From: Alcanivorax sp. UBA4485
Lineage (GTDB): Bacteria > Pseudomonadota > Gammaproteobacteria > Pseudomonadales > Alcanivoracaceae
Length of the DNA stretch: 25,798 nt
Assembly (NCBI GenBank): GCA_002389055.1
Contig: DGNT01000071.1
Span: 1 to 25,798, forward strand
Direction: 5' to 3'
Shown: piece after piece, positions 23,403 to 25,798 of the stretch
Position numbering within the stretch: the stretch's first letter is position 1
Layout: every line of letters starts with the position of its first letter
The notes under the pieces: generated by a model
What the model saw: the letters and a program-made list of their open reading frames with translations, nothing else
The model's database searches: none
Told to the model about the DNA's origin: nothing
Made by a program: the position numbers and the translations under genes

Positions 23403-25019
23403 ATGCTTATACGACACCGCGTTTATCTCATCTCCGCCGGCTTGGTCGCCGTGCTGGTGGCCATCGGCGCCACCGTCCCCAACCGCTTCCGGGACGTGGC
23501 CGAGGCCACCCTCAATACTCTCGGGCACTACTTCGGTTGGTTTTATCTGATCAGCACCTTCGTGTTCGTGATCTTCCTGCTGGCGCTGGCGATGAGCCGC
23601 TACGGGAAAATCCGGCTCGGCCCCCAGGACTGCAAGCCGGACTACGGGGTGTTTTCCTGGTTGAGCATGCTGTTGTCCGCCGGCTTCGGTGTCGGCCTGG
23701 TGTTCTACGGCATGGCGGAACCGATCCAGCACCTCATGGAGCCACCCCACGGCCAGGCCGAACCCGGCTCCACCGCCGCCGCCAGCCTGGCCATGCAGTA
23801 CAGCTTTTTCCATTGGGGGGTCAGTCAATGGGCGGCGTTTTCCCTGGTCGGCCTGATCATCGCCTTCTTCCAGTTCCGCAAGGACCGCCCCGGGCTGGTG
23901 TCCACCATGGTGGAGCCGGTCACCAAGAACCTGCCCAAGCGGCAACTGATTTCCGATTCCCTGGACGTGCTGGCGGTGCTCGCCACGGTGATGGGCGTGG
24001 CCACCTCGCTGGGGCTGGGCGTGCTGCAGATGAACGGCGGGCTGGAAACCGTATTCGGCTGGCCGGACAACCTGTGGAGCAAGGTGGCCATCCTCGGCGC
24101 CATGTTCCTGTGCTACATGGCCTCGTCCTACAGCGGTCTGGACAAGGGCATCCGCCTGCTCAGTAACCTGAACATGGGCCTGTGCCTGGGCTTCATGGGC
24201 TACATGCTGTTCACCGGGCCGACGGTGCTGATCCTGGATAACTTCGTGAACGGCCTGGGCAACTACCTGGGCAACTTCATCAACATGGCGCTGAACATCC
24301 CGCCGTTCGAAAAATCCGACTGGATGAACCGCTTCACCCTGTTCTACTGGGCCTGGGTGATCGCCTGGTCACCGTTCGTGGGCACCTTCGTGGCGCGCAT
24401 CTCCCGCGGCCGCACCATCACCGAATACGTGCTCGGCGTGCTGCTGGTGCCGCCGCTGCTGGCCTGCGCCTGGATCGCCGTGTTCGGCACCACCGCCCTG
24501 GACCTGCAGCTCAACGGCGGCGTCGACCTGGCCGGTGCGGTGTCCGATAACGTCGCCAACGGCCTGTTCATGATGTACGAGGTGTTGCCGCACAGCACCT
24601 TCCTGTCGGCGATCACCATGGTGATTCTGTTCGTGTTCCTGGTCACCTCGGCGGACTCCGCCTCCTACATCGTGTCGCAGATGACCGACCACGGCTCGCT
24701 CAACCCACCGCTCTACAAACGCCTGACCTGGGGCGTGCTGATCTCCGCGATCTGCATCACCCTGATCGTGGCCAGCGGCCTGCGCGGGCTGCAGTCCGCC
24801 AGCCTGGTGGCGGCGCTGCCGTTCGCGGTGGTGCTGTTTCTGATGATGGGGGTGCTGATGTGGGAGCTGCGCGCCGACCGGCGCGCCATGCTGATCGAGC
24901 TGTTCCATCGCAACGACGACACGCCGGTGGGCGCCGATCTGTTCGAGGCCGACGACTTCTCGGACCTGACCACCGAGCAACGCATCCGCCGCCGCATGCC
25001 GATCCAGCGCCGCCGCTGA
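23403..25019 (+). CDS. BCCT-family transporter
   Basis: 538 residues with about twelve membrane segments. BCCT carriers import betaine, choline, carnitine, ectoine or DMSP by Na+ or H+ coupling, or by exchange. The glycine-rich helix SAGFGVGLVFYGMAEP lies at 92-107; the TM4 motif HWGVSQWAAF has W138, W143 and F146; the family signature FYWAWVIAWSPFVGTFVARISRGRT spans 314-338. By comparison with BetP, the aromatic box positions Y197 and W374 are Phe146 and Val319 here, so the substrate may not be a trimethylammonium compound. The N- and C-tails are short, without a long osmosensing domain. The Shine-Dalgarno is poor. Divergent from the PHB depolymerase. Confidence 0.93.
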   Translation: MLIRHRVYLISAGLVAVLVAIGATVPNRFRDVAEATLNTLGHYFGWFYLISTFVFVIFLLALAMSRYGKIRLGPQDCKPDYGVFSWLSMLLSAGFGVGLVFYGMAEPIQHLMEPPHGQAEPGSTAAASLAMQYSFFHWGVSQWAAFSLVGLIIAFFQFRKDRPGLVSTMVEPVTKNLPKRQLISDSLDVLAVLATVMGVATSLGLGVLQMNGGLETVFGWPDNLWSKVAILGAMFLCYMASSYSGLDKGIRLLSNLNMGLCLGFMGYMLFTGPTVLILDNFVNGLGNYLGNFINMALNIPPFEKSDWMNRFTLFYWAWVIAWSPFVGTFVARISRGRTITEYVLGVLLVPPLLACAWIAVFGTTALDLQLNGGVDLAGAVSDNVANGLFMMYEVLPHSTFLSAITMVILFVFLVTSADSASYIVSQMTDHGSLNPPLYKRLTWGVLISAICITLIVASGLRGLQSASLVAALPFAVVLFLMMGVLMWELRADRRAMLIELFHRNDDTPVGADLFEADDFSDLTTEQRIRRRMPIQRRR

Positions 25020-25031
25020 CGCGGTGGCGGC

Positions 25032-25062
25032 TGTAGCAGCGGGCAGGGCCCGCTCCCACAAA
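25032..25062. repeat. REP-like palindrome between convergent genes
   Basis: AGCGGGC (25038-25044) and GCCCGCT (25048-25054) pair around a 3-nt loop, flanked by CTGTAGC and CCCACAAA. On the minus strand it reads TTTGTGGGAGCGGGCCCTGC, a classic REP head. It shares 16 bp exactly with the copy at 20512-20527. It lies in the 47-bp gap between the BCCT and SDR genes and may also end transcripts. Confidence 0.7.
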
Positions 25063-25066
25063 TCCC

Positions 25067-25711
25067 TCAGCGGGCGAAGGCGGTGACGGCGTCGGCGACG
25101 GGCTGGTCGCCGGACAGCAGGTCGAACTCGCGGCCGGCGGTGGCCGGGTTTTCGAGCACCGCCTGCAGCACCGCCGCCACGTCCTGGCGGGGGATCTCGC
25201 CGAAGTCCTCGAAGCGTTCGGCGAGGCGCACCTGGCCGGTGCCGTCGTCCTCGGTGAGCTTGCCGGGCCGCACGATGGTGTAGGCCAGCTTGCTGGCGCG
25301 CAGGTGGTTGTCGGCGTTCTGCTTGGCGATGAAGTAGTGGCGCATTTTTTCCGGGCCGCTGTCCGGCTCGTCGGCGCGCATGGAGCTGACGATCACGAAC
25401 CGCTCCACGCCCATGTCCTGGGCCTGGTCGATCAGATTGATGGCGCCGTTCTGGTCCACGTCCACGGTTTTTTCCGGGCCGGTGTGGGGGCCGGAACCGG
25501 CGGTGAACACCACCGCGTCGCAGGTGATCAGCGCCGCCCGGCAGTCACCCTCCAGGTCCGCCACCACCACTTCGTCGGCGCCCAGCTGGCGCAGCTCCCA
25601 CTCCTGGGCGGGGTCGCGGACCATCGCCCGGCAGATATGCTCACTGTTCGCCAGGCCGCGTACCAGATGGCGGCCAATCTTGCCGTTGGCCCCGGCAATC
25701 AGGATTTTCAT
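25067..25711 (-). CDS. Atypical SDR, NAD(P)-binding Rossmann protein (YwnB/NmrA-like)
   Basis: 214 residues from ATG 25711. MKILIAGANGKIGRHLVRGL gives the GxxGxxG cofactor motif at residues 7-13, followed by AMVRDPAQ. VIVSSMRAD near 108-116 and VRPGKL near 149-154 are typical of the short atypical SDRs whose members bind NAD(P) but often lack the YxxxK pair. The reaction is unknown; relatives include flavin reductase-like and redox-sensing proteins. A GTG 15 bp upstream also opens the frame, but AAGGAGA (25717-25723) lies 5 nt before ATG 25711, which decides the start. Convergent with the BCCT gene. Confidence 0.85.
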   Translation of the reverse strand: MKILIAGANGKIGRHLVRGLANSEHICRAMVRDPAQEWELRQLGADEVVVADLEGDCRAALITCDAVVFTAGSGPHTGPEKTVDVDQNGAINLIDQAQDMGVERFVIVSSMRADEPDSGPEKMRHYFIAKQNADNHLRASKLAYTIVRPGKLTEDDGTGQVRLAERFEDFGEIPRQDVAAVLQAVLENPATAGREFDLLSGDQPVADAVTAFAR

Positions 25712-25766
25712 CAGGGTCTCCTTCACTCCGATGGGCTCTCACCCTAGGAGGATGGGGATTTTGAAA

Positions 25767-25798
25767 CAAGCTTCAAGCTACAAGCCGCAAGCTTCAAG
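25767..25798. repeat. Heptamer tandem repeat cut by the right edge
   Basis: Four full 7-bp units, CAAGCTT, CAAGCTA, CAAGCCG and CAAGCTT (25767-25794), plus CAAG at the edge. The unit is CAAGC followed by two variable bases. It starts 55 bp upstream of the SDR gene's ATG and continues beyond the window. Confidence 0.8.

Noticed and set aside
23390..23403. Leaderless start of the BCCT gene from TAGGCT at 23391-23396
   Set aside because: The -10 resemblance is poor and there is no -35 at a usable distance; the perfect TATAAT at 23338 is a better candidate.
1..25798. CRISPR array, prophage, transposase or tRNA genes
   Set aside because: No spacer-repeat pattern, mobile-element protein or tRNA cloverleaf was seen. 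The only short tandem array is the 7-bp repeat at the right edge.

Overview
The window is a high-GC, gene-dense stretch of a chromosome. Gene content points to a marine gammaproteobacterium near Alcanivorax/Alloalcanivorax or Pseudomonas: a DesC/DesT-type desaturase locus, a PA2779/PA2778-like gene pair, an MscK-size mechanosensitive channel, uup, an extracellular PHB depolymerase and a BCCT carrier. This placement is inferred from gene families and was not tested by any search. I see no rRNA, tRNA, CRISPR array, phage or insertion sequence.

Layout. (1) 1-1915: a ferredoxin-reductase gene, cut by the left edge, is divergent from a FabR/DesT-like TetR gene. The 180 bp between them holds an almost perfect sigma70 promoter, a second divergent promoter and two FabR-like operators. 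(2) 2068-9412: a MaoC-like hydratase gene, then a selenium cluster: mnmH (selU), an ABC importer (lipoprotein, short ATPase, two-domain permease) and an oxidoreductase-SelD fusion. The logic is uptake, reduction and activation of selenium to selenophosphate, then its use in tRNA 2-selenouridine. selA, selB and selC are not in the window. (3) 9462-10766: an exported small membrane protein and a C39-like lipoprotein peptidase whose start codon abuts the previous stop. (4) 10842-14186: an MscK-type channel.

(5) 14191-17110, minus strand: three genes joined by 4-bp overlaps, encoding a secreted zinc-phospholipase-C-like protein, a parvulin-like PPIase and a small membrane-anchored protein. I read this as a possible exoenzyme plus dedicated folding helpers. 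(6) 17309-20502: uup overlapping an exported M14-type aspartoacylase/succinylglutamate desuccinylase relative. (7) 20546-25019: a TetR gene downstream of, and co-directional with, an extracellular PHB depolymerase, with a BCCT carrier divergent from the depolymerase. A perfect 10-bp inverted repeat sits at the depolymerase promoter. (8) 25067-25798: an atypical SDR gene and a heptamer tandem array that runs off the right edge.

REP-like palindromes lie near 2941, 20511 and 25032. The best candidates for something little described are the selenium importer with the SelD fusion, and the phospholipase/PPIase/anchor operon.
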